Source: CAYRZL01 sp964428795 | GTDB lineage: Bacteria; Bacillota; Clostridia; Lachnospirales; Lachnospiraceae | Direction of reading: 5' to 3' | Length of the DNA: 47,604 nucleotides | NCBI GenBank assembly: GCA_964428795.1 | Contig: CAYRZL010000009.1 | Coordinates: 1-47,604 of the forward strand | Shown here: piece after piece, positions 15,354-23,029 of the stretch | How positions within the stretch are numbered: the first letter of the stretch is position 1 | Layout of the letters: each line of letters starts with the position of its first letter | The notes under the pieces: model-generated | Told to the model about the DNA's origin: nothing | What the model saw: the letters and a program-made list of their open reading frames with translations, nothing else | The model's database searches: none | Position numbers and translations under genes: made by a program

Positions 15354-17144
15354 TCAGGATACGAGAAAATACTGTCCGGAAAATGGAGTGAGCTTTAATG
15401 TGTATGTACCATTTTCAGGTTTTAAAACCTTATCCGTATATTTAACCGTACCGTTATAAATTTCATTGTCACTTGCGATCAATCGCTTTAATTGACAGGA
15501 ATCTGGTACGGAAAGGTCATATGTCTGCTCTGTGCCTGAAAAATTAAACACTGCCGCAATGCGCTGGCTTTTACAGGAACGCTCAATGGCGTAGATACAT
15601 TTTGCTTCCTGATGACAATCCAGCCACTGAAATCCGGTTCCGCTGTAATCCTCCTCATAAAGTGCGGGTGATTTCAGATAAATCCGGTTCAGATCCCTCA
15701 TAAAGTGATGAAATGCATCATGAATCGGGTATTTTAACATAAACCAGTCCTGGGATTTGGTCTCATCCCACTCCCGGAACTGGGCAAATTCATTTCCCAT
15801 AAAGTTCAGCTTTTTGCCGGGATGTGCCATCATATAGAGATAGAGGGCGCGCACCTGGGGAAATTTAATATCGTAATCCCCATGCATTTTCTGTACGATC
15901 GTTGCCTTCCCATGTACCACTTCATCATGTGAAAATGGCAGGATAAACTTTTCGTTATAGAAGTACATCATAGAAAAGGTCAGCTTGTGATACAGATCCT
16001 GATTGGAGCGTGCCCAGGGAAATGCTTTAAAATAGGTCAGTGTATCGTTCATCCATCCCAGATCCCATTTGTAATCAAATCCAAGTCCACCGTCAAAAAC
16101 AGGCTTTGTGACACCGGGATAGGAGGAGGAATCCTCTGCAATGAGCATAGCGTCCGGAAAGCGGGCTTTCAGACCGCAGTTCATGTTTTTGATAAAGTCG
16201 ATGGCGCCTTTGTTTTCTCCGCGGGAGGAATTGCCCTGCCAGTAGATCAGGTTGCTGACTGCATCCATGCGAAGTCCGTCAAAATGAAATTCTTTCAGCC
16301 AATAGTGGGCTGCGGATTGCAGGAAGGAGCGAACCTCTCCTTTGGAGTGCATAAAATTGCAGCTTCCCCATTCATTGGTTGCCATATCACTGTATGGGTA
16401 TTCATAAACAGCGCTGCCGTCATAGTTCCACAGGGCATAATCATTCACCGCAAAGTGCACCGGCACAAAATCCATGATGACGCCGATCTGATTTGCATGG
16501 CACTGGTCAACAAATGCACGAAGCTGATCGGGAGTTCCGTAGCGGGAGGTGGGAGAAAAAAAGCCGGTATTCTGATACCCCCAGGAACCATCCAGCGGAT
16601 GCTCGGAAAGGGGCATCAGCTCCACAAAGTTATATCCGTTTTCTTTCAAATAGGGAATCAGAAGCTCAGACAGCTCGTCATACTCATACCAGTCACCTTC
16701 TGTTTCAGAGCGCATCTTCCAGGAACCAAAATGCATCTCGTAGATATTTACGGGTCCGTTCCAGCTTACGCTGCGCTGTTTCATCCACTTTTCATCCGTA
16801 AATGATCTGCCATCCAAATGATAGATAACAGAAGCGTTTTTGGGACGTTTTTCTGACAGAAATGCGTATGGGTCACAGTGGTCGATAAATTTACCGTTCT
16901 GGTGATAGATACGGTATTTATACATCTCCCCTTCTTTGGCTTCCGGCACTTCACATTCCCAGAAATGACCGTCATATATTTTTTGCATCGGAATTTCTTC
17001 CCAGCCGCTGAATTCTCCGATGACGGACACTTTTTTTGCGTTTGGAGCAAAGGTGCGAAAGATTGTCTTTTCTTTGGCTGCATGGGCGCCAAGAAAGCGG
17101 TAGGCTTCAAATTCCTGACCGCTGTAAAAACCATATAAATCCAT
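15354..17144 (-). CDS. glgB: 1,4-alpha-glucan branching enzyme
   Basis: The 596-residue enzyme transfers alpha-glucan segments to make 1,6 branches in glycogen. It has an N-terminal CBM48 beta-sandwich (about 10-110) and a GH13 barrel with DFVPVHFA, GLRMDAVSNLIYW (catalytic nucleophile Asp), LIAEDSS (acid/base Glu) and FSHDEVVHG, then an all-beta C-terminal domain. I start at the ATG complementary to 17142-17144, preceded by GGGGGA. The ATG 30 bases further upstream has a poor site, and the chosen start gives the usual MDLYGFYSG beginning. No other glycogen genes are adjacent. It is convergent with the exporter operon and divergent from the TetR gene. Confidence 0.93.
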   Translation of the reverse strand: MDLYGFYSGQEFEAYRFLGAHAAKEKTIFRTFAPNAKKVSVIGEFSGWEEIPMQKIYDGHFWECEVPEAKEGEMYKYRIYHQNGKFIDHCDPYAFLSEKRPKNASVIYHLDGRSFTDEKWMKQRSVSWNGPVNIYEMHFGSWKMRSETEGDWYEYDELSELLIPYLKENGYNFVELMPLSEHPLDGSWGYQNTGFFSPTSRYGTPDQLRAFVDQCHANQIGVIMDFVPVHFAVNDYALWNYDGSAVYEYPYSDMATNEWGSCNFMHSKGEVRSFLQSAAHYWLKEFHFDGLRMDAVSNLIYWQGNSSRGENKGAIDFIKNMNCGLKARFPDAMLIAEDSSSYPGVTKPVFDGGLGFDYKWDLGWMNDTLTYFKAFPWARSNQDLYHKLTFSMMYFYNEKFILPFSHDEVVHGKATIVQKMHGDYDIKFPQVRALYLYMMAHPGKKLNFMGNEFAQFREWDETKSQDWFMLKYPIHDAFHHFMRDLNRIYLKSPALYEEDYSGTGFQWLDCHQEAKCIYAIERSCKSQRIAAVFNFSGTEQTYDLSVPDSCQLKRLIASDNEIYNGTVKYTDKVLKPENGTYTLKLTPFSGQYFLVS

Positions 17145-17177
17145 AATAAAATCCCCCGATAATTTTTTAGACATCAG

Positions 17178-17206
17178 TTGTTTTTCTTTTCAGATTTGAT
17201 TATAAT
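17178..17206 (+). promoter_or_regulatory. promoter of the TetR gene
   Basis: TTGTTT at 17178-17183 and a perfect TATAAT at 17201-17206 are 17 bases apart on the plus strand. Transcription would start near 17213, leaving a leader of about 90 bases that contains the inverted repeat at 17257-17288. Confidence 0.5.
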
Positions 17207-17256
17207 AAAAAAGAAATTTCACGTATACCAACACCTTTTGGGAAAAGTAGGAAATC

Positions 17257-17288
17257 CAACGAAGTGAGAAAATTGTCGTATTTCGTTG
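17257..17288. promoter_or_regulatory. inverted repeat before the TetR gene, possible operator
   Basis: CAACGAA at 17257-17263 pairs with TTCGTTG at 17282-17288 with 18 bases between. It lies between the predicted transcription start and the TetR start codon, a normal place for an autoregulatory operator. The spacer is long for a single TetR dimer site, so it could also be just a leader hairpin. Confidence 0.3.
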
Positions 17289-17304
17289 TCGGGAGAATGA
17301 AGAT

Positions 17305-17856
17305 ATGGACATCAGAATAGAAAAAACAAAAAAGAGCATAACAAACGCATTTCTGGAACTGCGCTCGAAAAAGCCTATTGAAAAGATCAGGGTAAAAGAA
17401 CTATGTGAAAAGGCGATGGTCAATAAATCCACTTTTTACACCTACTATGCGGATATTTATGCATTGTCGGAGACACTGGAAAAGGAAGTAGTGGAACTGG
17501 TCATGGCAAATCTGCCCAATCCGGAAAACTGGATCACAGATCCGAAAAAATTTACTTATGATCTGTTTCTCGCCTATCTGTCCCAGGACTCCATGATACA
17601 GATTCTTTTTTCAGGCAGCCGCAGCAATCTTTTGATTGAGAAGATCAAGGACAGTCTGGAGGATGTGATCTATACGTCCCACCCGGAATACAGGGAGGAT
17701 TTTACCGCAAAATTTATTCTGACCTACTGTATCTATGGGGGCTATTATTCTTTCCGGGAGCTGCGTAAAGAAGGAGAGCACAGGGCGATCGGGATGGAGG
17801 GAGTAATATCAGAGCAGATCATGAGGTATTTACAAGAGCAAAAAAACGTGTTATGA
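17305..17856 (+). CDS. TetR/AcrR family regulator
   Basis: The 183-residue protein has the TetR DNA-binding domain at the N-terminus: TKKSITNAFLELRSKKPIEK, then the helix-turn-helix IRVKELCEKAMVNKSTFYTYY (about 28-48). An all-helical ligand/dimer domain resembling the TetR_C_8-type tail follows, with an ILTYCIYGGYYSFRE segment near residue 135. GGGAGA precedes the ATG. The MATE transporter gene follows on the same strand and is a natural target, but a strong terminator lies between them, so control would have to act on a separate promoter. Ligand unknown. Confidence 0.85.
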   Translation: MDIRIEKTKKSITNAFLELRSKKPIEKIRVKELCEKAMVNKSTFYTYYADIYALSETLEKEVVELVMANLPNPENWITDPKKFTYDLFLAYLSQDSMIQILFSGSRSNLLIEKIKDSLEDVIYTSHPEYREDFTAKFILTYCIYGGYYSFRELRKEGEHRAIGMEGVISEQIMRYLQEQKNVL

Positions 17857-17888
17857 TACAACAAAATAAAACAGGTCGGTCTGACGTT

Positions 17889-17949
17889 AAAGAGACTATA
17901 AGGTTTACTGTTTCTGATTCCTAAACAGTGCGCTTATAGTCTCTTTTTT
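17889..17949 (+). terminator. strong intrinsic terminator after the TetR gene
   Basis: AAAGAGACTATAAG at 17889-17902 pairs perfectly with CTTATAGTCTCTTT at 17933-17946, followed by a T-run. A second stem, ACTGTTT/AAACAGT, closes the inside. Confidence 0.9.
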
Positions 17950-17992
17950 TAGGGCAGATCTGTACCAGGTATACGGTAGGGAGGAATGAGAT

Positions 17993-19342
17993 TTGAATCA
18001 GACATTTATGAAGGAAAAGCCGGTATTTTCGCTGGTGGTTTCCATGTCATTGCCGATGGTATTGTCCATGCTGGTAAATTCCCTGTATAATATCATTGAC
18101 AGTTATTTTGTGGCAAAGATCAGCGAGGATGCTATGACAGCCTTATCTCTGGTGTATCCACTGCAAAATCTGGTCAATGCAGTAGGTGTGGGCTTTGGAA
18201 TCGGAATCAATGCGGCGGTTGCCTATTTTCTTGGGGCGCAAAAAAAGGATAAAGCAAATGATGCCGCATCGCAGGGAATGCTTTTCAGTATTTTGCACGG
18301 AATTGCGCTGACGATTGGATGTATGGCATGTCTCTCCGGATTTTTAAGAATTTTTACGGACAGCAGGGATGTGCTTGCTTATGGTTTACAGTATGGATAT
18401 ATTGTGTCTGCGTTTTCCGTCGTTATATCTGCAGCTATCACCTTTGAAAAGTTTTTTCAGGCCATGGGAATGATGGTAGTCTCCATGGTGAGTATGATGT
18501 GCGGCTGTATCGCAAATATTGTGCTGGATCCGATCATGATCTTTGGACTGGGACCGGTCCCCGAAATGGGAATTGTAGGGGCGGCGTTTGCCACGGGAAT
18601 CGGGCAGGTAGTATCGCTTGTCATATATATCGTGATTTATCTGATAAAGCCGCTACCTGTTCGATTTGAATTTCGAAGGCAGAAGCAGGCGGAAAAGCTT
18701 TGGAAGCGGTTGTATGGAGTTGGGATTCCCGCTGCATTGAATATGGCGCTTGCCTCCTTTTTGATTACCGGGTTGAATGGAATTTTATCTGTGTATTCCC
18801 AGATGTATGTGCTGATCTTAGGCATATATTATAAATTGCAGACCTTTATCTATCTCACTGCCAATGGTATCGTGCAGGGAATCCGTCCTCTGGTTGCTTA
18901 TAATTACGGTGCCAAAGAGTATGGAAGGGTGAGTAAAATCTATAGAACTGCTTTAGGTCTGGCTGTCGGCGTAATGGCAGTGGGAATGATCCTTTGCCTG
19001 ATTATCCCGGGACAGCTTATCGGAATGTTTACGGAAAATGCGGATACGATACAGGCAGGTTCTAAAGCACTGCGTATCATATGCTGCGGATTTATCGTAT
19101 CGGCTGTATCGGTCACTTCATGCGGAACTCTGGAGGGGCTGGGAAAGGGCATACCGTCTTTGTGTGTGTCGATGATGCGCTATCTGATCGTGATTCTTCC
19201 GTTGGCATGGGTACTCAGCAGAATTGCCGGACCCATGGGAGTATGGCATACATTCTGGATCACGGAAAGTATCGTGGCAGTTGTGGCCTGGGTTATTTAC
19301 CGGCATTGCTGCAGGCGGGATTTTACAGAGCAGAATGAATGA
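17993..19342 (+). CDS. MATE family efflux transporter
   Basis: The 449-residue protein has twelve hydrophobic segments in two similar halves, the MATE layout. Family-typical stretches include VVSMSLPMVLSMLVNSLYNI at the N-terminus and NGIVQGIRPLVAYNYGAK near residue 290. It would export cationic compounds in exchange for Na+ or H+. I start at the TTG at 17993 because GGGAGG is about seven bases upstream. An ATG five codons in is the alternative. It follows a TetR regulator and a terminator, so it has its own promoter, which I could not pinpoint. Substrate is unknown. Confidence 0.9.
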   Translation: MNQTFMKEKPVFSLVVSMSLPMVLSMLVNSLYNIIDSYFVAKISEDAMTALSLVYPLQNLVNAVGVGFGIGINAAVAYFLGAQKKDKANDAASQGMLFSILHGIALTIGCMACLSGFLRIFTDSRDVLAYGLQYGYIVSAFSVVISAAITFEKFFQAMGMMVVSMVSMMCGCIANIVLDPIMIFGLGPVPEMGIVGAAFATGIGQVVSLVIYIVIYLIKPLPVRFEFRRQKQAEKLWKRLYGVGIPAALNMALASFLITGLNGILSVYSQMYVLILGIYYKLQTFIYLTANGIVQGIRPLVAYNYGAKEYGRVSKIYRTALGLAVGVMAVGMILCLIIPGQLIGMFTENADTIQAGSKALRIICCGFIVSAVSVTSCGTLEGLGKGIPSLCVSMMRYLIVILPLAWVLSRIAGPMGVWHTFWITESIVAVVAWVIYRHCCRRDFTEQNE

Positions 19343-19351
19343 TGGTTTGAA

Positions 19352-19382
19352 AAAAGAACCTTTTCGACAGGGTTCTTTTTTT
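19352..19382 (+). terminator. intrinsic terminator after the MATE gene
   Basis: AAAAGAACC pairs with GGTTCTTTT around TTTTCGACAG, followed by a run of Ts. It lies a few bases past the MATE stop. Confidence 0.85.
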
Positions 19383-19430
19383 GTTGCTCTTTTCCTGTCT
19401 TATTATGAGGATAAGCGGAGGAATAAAAAA

Positions 19431-20606
19431 ATGAGTGACAGAAAATATGTATTTTATATGCATCCGGGAAGTGGAAATCATGGCTGTGAAGCGATTGTGC
19501 GCTCTTCTGCGGATATATTAGGCGGAAATATTGATTTATATTCTGCAAACATTGATCAGGATTATAAATACCAGTTGGAATGTGTGGTAAGTGACATTAA
19601 GCCGGAAATGGATTTATTACAGACCGGAAAGGCAGGAGGACAGCAGGAGATATCATTGCGGAAAATCTATACCAGATTGACCGGTTCTCTTTCCCGGGAG
19701 TTGTATCATCAGCGAAGGTCTATGGCAGACGCAGTTCGCCCGGGAGATATCTGGTTTGCTCTGGGCGGGGATAATTACTGTTATTCGGGAACGGGAGTTT
19801 ATGCACAGCAAAACCGTCTGCTCAGAAGGAGGGGAGCAAAAACTGTGCTTTGGGGATGCAGTCTGGATGAGGATTATGCAGACCGGATACATGTGATGGA
19901 TGATCTGTCCCGCTACAACTGGATCATCGCCAGAGAATCTTTCTCCTGCCGCCTGGCGAGGAGGGCAACGGATCACGTATCTTTGATACCGGATCCGGCT
20001 TTTACTTTACAGCCCGTCAAACTGCCCCTTCCAAACGGATGGCAGGAGGGAAATATGATAGGAATCAATGCAAGTCCCTTCATATTGCGGCATATGGAAA
20101 ACGGGGACATGCTTTTGCAGGCATACCGTATTTTGATCCGGGACATACTGGAACAGACGGAGTTTGGAATTGCCCTGATTCCTCATGCGGTATGGGAGCA
20201 TAATGACGACAGGAGCGTATTGGAGATGCTTTACAGGGAATTTGAGGATAGCGGCAGAGTAATACAGTTGCCGGATTTGGGATGCCGGGAATTAAAAGGG
20301 TATATCGGCAGATGCCGGATGTTCATAGGATCCAGAACACATGCTCTTATTGCGGCGTATTCTTCCTGCGTGCCTGCCCTTGCTGTGGGTGATTCCTTAA
20401 AAACCAGGGGAATGGCTTTTGATCTGTTTGGAACGGAGGACAACTATGTGGTTCATGTACAGGAGCTGGAACGGGCAGCGGAGTTAAAAGAACAGTTCCG
20501 GTGGCTGATGGAACATGAGACGGAAGTGAGGGAACATCTGGAAGATGTAATGCCGAAATATAAAGAAAGGGCATATGGCGTAAAAGAGATCCTGAAGCGA
20601 ATTTGA
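19431..20606 (+). CDS. polysaccharide pyruvyl transferase family protein
   Basis: This 391-residue protein fits the polysaccharide pyruvyl transferase (CsaB/WcaK-like) family. The N-terminus has HPGSGNHGCEAIVRSS, the family's G-x-x-N-x-G-D/C-E nucleotide-fold motif. The middle has FALGGDNYCYSG, and the C-terminal half has the conserved GSRTHALIAAYSSCVPALAVG segment with the catalytic-type Arg/His. Members add pyruvate ketals to cell-wall or exported sugars using phosphoenolpyruvate. GCGGAGG precedes the ATG at 19431. No other glycan genes lie next to it, so its acceptor is unknown. It has terminators or leaders on both sides and is probably monocistronic. Confidence 0.85.
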   Translation: MSDRKYVFYMHPGSGNHGCEAIVRSSADILGGNIDLYSANIDQDYKYQLECVVSDIKPEMDLLQTGKAGGQQEISLRKIYTRLTGSLSRELYHQRRSMADAVRPGDIWFALGGDNYCYSGTGVYAQQNRLLRRRGAKTVLWGCSLDEDYADRIHVMDDLSRYNWIIARESFSCRLARRATDHVSLIPDPAFTLQPVKLPLPNGWQEGNMIGINASPFILRHMENGDMLLQAYRILIRDILEQTEFGIALIPHAVWEHNDDRSVLEMLYREFEDSGRVIQLPDLGCRELKGYIGRCRMFIGSRTHALIAAYSSCVPALAVGDSLKTRGMAFDLFGTEDNYVVHVQELERAAELKEQFRWLMEHETEVREHLEDVMPKYKERAYGVKEILKRI

Positions 20607-20641
20607 AGGCAGAAGGAATGGGAAAAGAATGGAAGAAAGTC

Positions 20642-20670
20642 TTGCATTTTCCAGACATGTATGATATCAT
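20642..20670 (+). promoter_or_regulatory. promoter candidate for the rimP-ribF operon
   Basis: TTGCAT at 20642-20647 and TATCAT at 20665-20670 are 17 bases apart. Transcription would start near 20677, giving a 70-base leader with the hairpin at 20701-20724. Confidence 0.45.
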
Positions 20671-20700
20671 ATGTAAGATTTAAGATAGTAACTGACATTT

Positions 20701-20724
20701 GAGAGTGGGCGCAAGTCCACTCTC
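20701..20724 (+). promoter_or_regulatory. leader hairpin before rimP
   Basis: GAGAGTGG pairs with CCACTCTC around GCGCAAGT, a stable stem close to the predicted transcript start and without a T-run. It stands 14 bases before the CTGGAGG ribosome binding site. It could protect the message or bind a regulator. It is too small to be a known riboswitch. Confidence 0.5.
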
Positions 20725-20747
20725 AGTTTATTACTGGAGGCGAAAGG

Positions 20748-21215
20748 ATGTCAAAAAAGGAAGTTTATGAACAGCGAACAGAGGAGCTCATCCAACCGAT
20801 CCTGGAAGAATTTAACTTTGAATTGGTGGATGTAGAGTACGTCAAAGAGGGCGGTACATGGTATTTACGGGCTTTCATTGATAAAGAGGGCGGTATTACC
20901 GTAAATGACTGTGAGGATGTGGCACGTCGTATGAACGACATTTTGGATGAGGAAGATTACATTCCGGATTCGTATGTGTTTGAGGTCAGCTCGCCGGGAT
21001 TGGGACGTCCACTGAAAAAGGAAAAGGACTACGTCCGCAGTATGGGTAAGGAACTGGAAATACGGACTTATCGGGCAATCAACCACAGCAAGGAGTTTTA
21101 CGGTATCATGAAAGCTTACGATGCAGATACGGTAACGATTGAAATGGAGTCCGGTGAAGATATGGTATTTGAAAAAAGTGATATCGCACTGATTCGTCTG
21201 GCGTTTGATTTTTGA
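20748..21215 (+). CDS. rimP: ribosome maturation factor RimP
   Basis: The 155-residue protein has the two RimP domains: an N-terminal alpha/beta part with the ELVDVEYVKEGG strand pair and the FIDKEGGITVNDCEDVAR helix, and a C-terminal SH3-like barrel from about residue 90. The conserved EVSSPGLGRPL stretch lies near residue 78. RimP helps assemble the 30S subunit. It is the first gene of the classical operon with nusA and infB and follows a leader hairpin. TGGAGG precedes the ATG. Length is normal. Confidence 0.95.
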   Translation: MSKKEVYEQRTEELIQPILEEFNFELVDVEYVKEGGTWYLRAFIDKEGGITVNDCEDVARRMNDILDEEDYIPDSYVFEVSSPGLGRPLKKEKDYVRSMGKELEIRTYRAINHSKEFYGIMKAYDADTVTIEMESGEDMVFEKSDIALIRLAFDF

Positions 21216-21242
21216 AAAATAGAGAATGGAGGATATGAGAAA

Positions 21243-22445
21243 ATGGCAGGCAACAATGAACTGTTAGAAGCACTGAATATTTTAGAGAAAGAGAAAAATA
21301 TCAGTAAGAGCACATTACTGGAAGCGATTGAAAATTCACTGATTACTGCATGTAAGAATCATTTTGGCAAATCGGACAATATAAAGGTATCCATTGATCC
21401 GGATACGTGCGAATTTCATGTATATGCAGAAAAAACAGTAGTGGAGGATGTGGAGGATCCGGTTTTGGAAATCTCACTGGCACAGGCAAAAATGATCGAT
21501 TCTGCTTACGAACCGGGAGATGTTGTGAATGTGGAAGTGGAGTCTAAGTCTTTCGGGCGAATTGCGACCATGAATGCAAAAAACGTGATCCTGCAAAAAA
21601 TCCGTGAGGAAGAGAGAAAAATACTGTTCGATGAGTATTACGGAAAAGAACGCGACGTGGTTACTGGTATCGTGCAGCGTTACGTTGGAAGAAATGTTAG
21701 CATTAACCTTGGAAAAGTAGATGCGATCCTTACCGAAAATGAAATGGTAAAGGGCGAGAAATTTGAACCTACTGAACGTGTAAAAGTATATATTCTGGAA
21801 GTGAAAAATACTTCAAAAGGACCGAAGATCCTTGTATCCAGAACCCATCCGGAATTAGTAAAGAGACTGTTTGAATCTGAGGTTACGGAAGTGCGTGACG
21901 GTACAGTTGAAATCAAATGTATTTCCCGTGAAGCCGGAAGTCGTACAAAGATTGCCGTATGGTCCAATGATCCGGATGTAGATCCGGTTGGAGCATGTGT
22001 CGGGGTGAACGGTTCCCGCGTCAATACGATCGTAAATGAATTGGATGGAGAAAAAATCGATATAATTAACTGGAATGAAAATCCGGCAATGCTCATAGAA
22101 AATGCATTGAGTCCTTCCAAGGTTATTTCTGTTATCGCAGATACGGAGGAAAAAACAGCAAAGGTTGTAGTACCGGATTATCAGTTGTCACTTGCCATAG
22201 GTAAAGAGGGACAGAATGCCCGTCTTGCGGCTCGTCTTACCGGATATAAGATTGATATTAAGAGTGAGACTCAGGCAAGAGAAGCAGGCGATCTGATCGA
22301 CTATGATGAGTACGAGGATGAATACTACGAGGAGGATTATGAGGAGGAATATTCTGATGGCGAATATTCCGATAGTGAGTATTCCGGGGAAGCATATTCC
22401 GACGAGTACAGTGATGAGATGACTCAGGAGGAAGCTGATGAGTAA
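21243..22445 (+). CDS. nusA: transcription termination/antitermination factor NusA
   Basis: The 400-residue protein shows the NusA N-terminal RNA-polymerase-binding domain (about 1-125), S1 domain (about 133-200, GIVQRYVGRNVSINLG) and two KH domains (about 203-345, with VGACVGVNGSRV and LAIGKEGQNARLAARLTG). A tail of about 50 residues is almost entirely Glu, Asp, Tyr and Ser, standing where Proteobacteria have acidic repeats. It controls pausing and termination. Its last eight bases overlap the ylxR start. An acidic tail of this kind is frequent in Lachnospiraceae. Confidence 0.95.
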   Translation: MAGNNELLEALNILEKEKNISKSTLLEAIENSLITACKNHFGKSDNIKVSIDPDTCEFHVYAEKTVVEDVEDPVLEISLAQAKMIDSAYEPGDVVNVEVESKSFGRIATMNAKNVILQKIREEERKILFDEYYGKERDVVTGIVQRYVGRNVSINLGKVDAILTENEMVKGEKFEPTERVKVYILEVKNTSKGPKILVSRTHPELVKRLFESEVTEVRDGTVEIKCISREAGSRTKIAVWSNDPDVDPVGACVGVNGSRVNTIVNELDGEKIDIINWNENPAMLIENALSPSKVISVIADTEEKTAKVVVPDYQLSLAIGKEGQNARLAARLTGYKIDIKSETQAREAGDLIDYDEYEDEYYEEDYEEEYSDGEYSDSEYSGEAYSDEYSDEMTQEEADE

Positions 22446-22710
22446 AAAAATTCCCATGCGGGTCTGTGTCGGCTGCAATGAAATGAAGTCGAAACGGGAG
22501 ATGATCCGCGTGATCAAAACGCCGGAAGAAGAGATCCTTCTGGATGAGACCGGAAAGAAAAACGGTCGGGGAGCCTATCTTTGTAAAGATCAGGAATGTC
22601 TTGAGAAGGCATTGAAGCAAAAGGGACTGGAACGTTCTTTAAAGATAAAAATTCCGGCAGAAACGATTGCGAAATTGAAAGAGGAGATGAGTGCATTTGC
22701 AGATGAATAG
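22438..22710 (+). CDS. ylxR: YlxR/RnpM, RNase P modulator family
   Basis: The 90-residue protein is the YlxR (DUF448) family: RVCVGCNEMKSKREMIRV at the N-terminus, then GRGAYLC, with the paired Cys residues. In Bacillus this protein has been renamed RnpM because it binds the RNase P RNA and lowers its activity. It starts at an ATG inside the last codons of nusA, so the two are translationally coupled. The gene position between nusA and ylxQ is conserved in Firmicutes. Confidence 0.93.
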   Translation: MSKKIPMRVCVGCNEMKSKREMIRVIKTPEEEILLDETGKKNGRGAYLCKDQECLEKALKQKGLERSLKIKIPAETIAKLKEEMSAFADE

Positions 22711-23017
22711 GATATTATCCAATCTGGGGCTGGCGCAGCGTGCAGGCGCTGTGGTAAGCGGAGAGTTTGCTGTGGAGAAAGCAGTGAAGTGCGGTATGGC
22801 AGAATTGGTAATTGTGGCGTGCGATGCGTCAGATAATACAAAAAAGAAGATGCGCAACATGACAGATTATTATCAGGTGCCTATGCTGATGTATGCCACC
22901 AGGGAAGAACTGGGGCACAGCCTCGGGAAGGAATATCGTTCCATGGCGGCAGTTACGGATCCTGGATTTGCAGCATCTATCGAAAAAAAATTTCGCAATG
23001 AAATGACAACTGAATAG
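22691..23017 (+). CDS. ylxQ: L7Ae-family ribosomal protein YlxQ
   Basis: This small protein (108 residues) has the L7Ae/L30e RNA-binding fold: NLGLAQRAGAVVSGEFAVEK at the N-terminus and LVIVACDASDNTKKKM in the middle. It probably binds kink-turn RNA. GTG at 22691 stands four bases after AGGAG. The ATG at 22703 would give the family's usual MNRIL start but lies 16 bases from the site, so the start is not settled. It overlaps ylxR by 20 bases and is followed by infB. Confidence 0.9.
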   Translation: MHLQMNRILSNLGLAQRAGAVVSGEFAVEKAVKCGMAELVIVACDASDNTKKKMRNMTDYYQVPMLMYATREELGHSLGKEYRSMAAVTDPGFAASIEKKFRNEMTTE

Positions 23018-23029
23018 GGAGGAAATAGA

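Noticed and set aside
20671..20747. Riboswitch in the rimP leader
   Set aside because: Only one simple stem is present and no ligand-binding core can be recognised.
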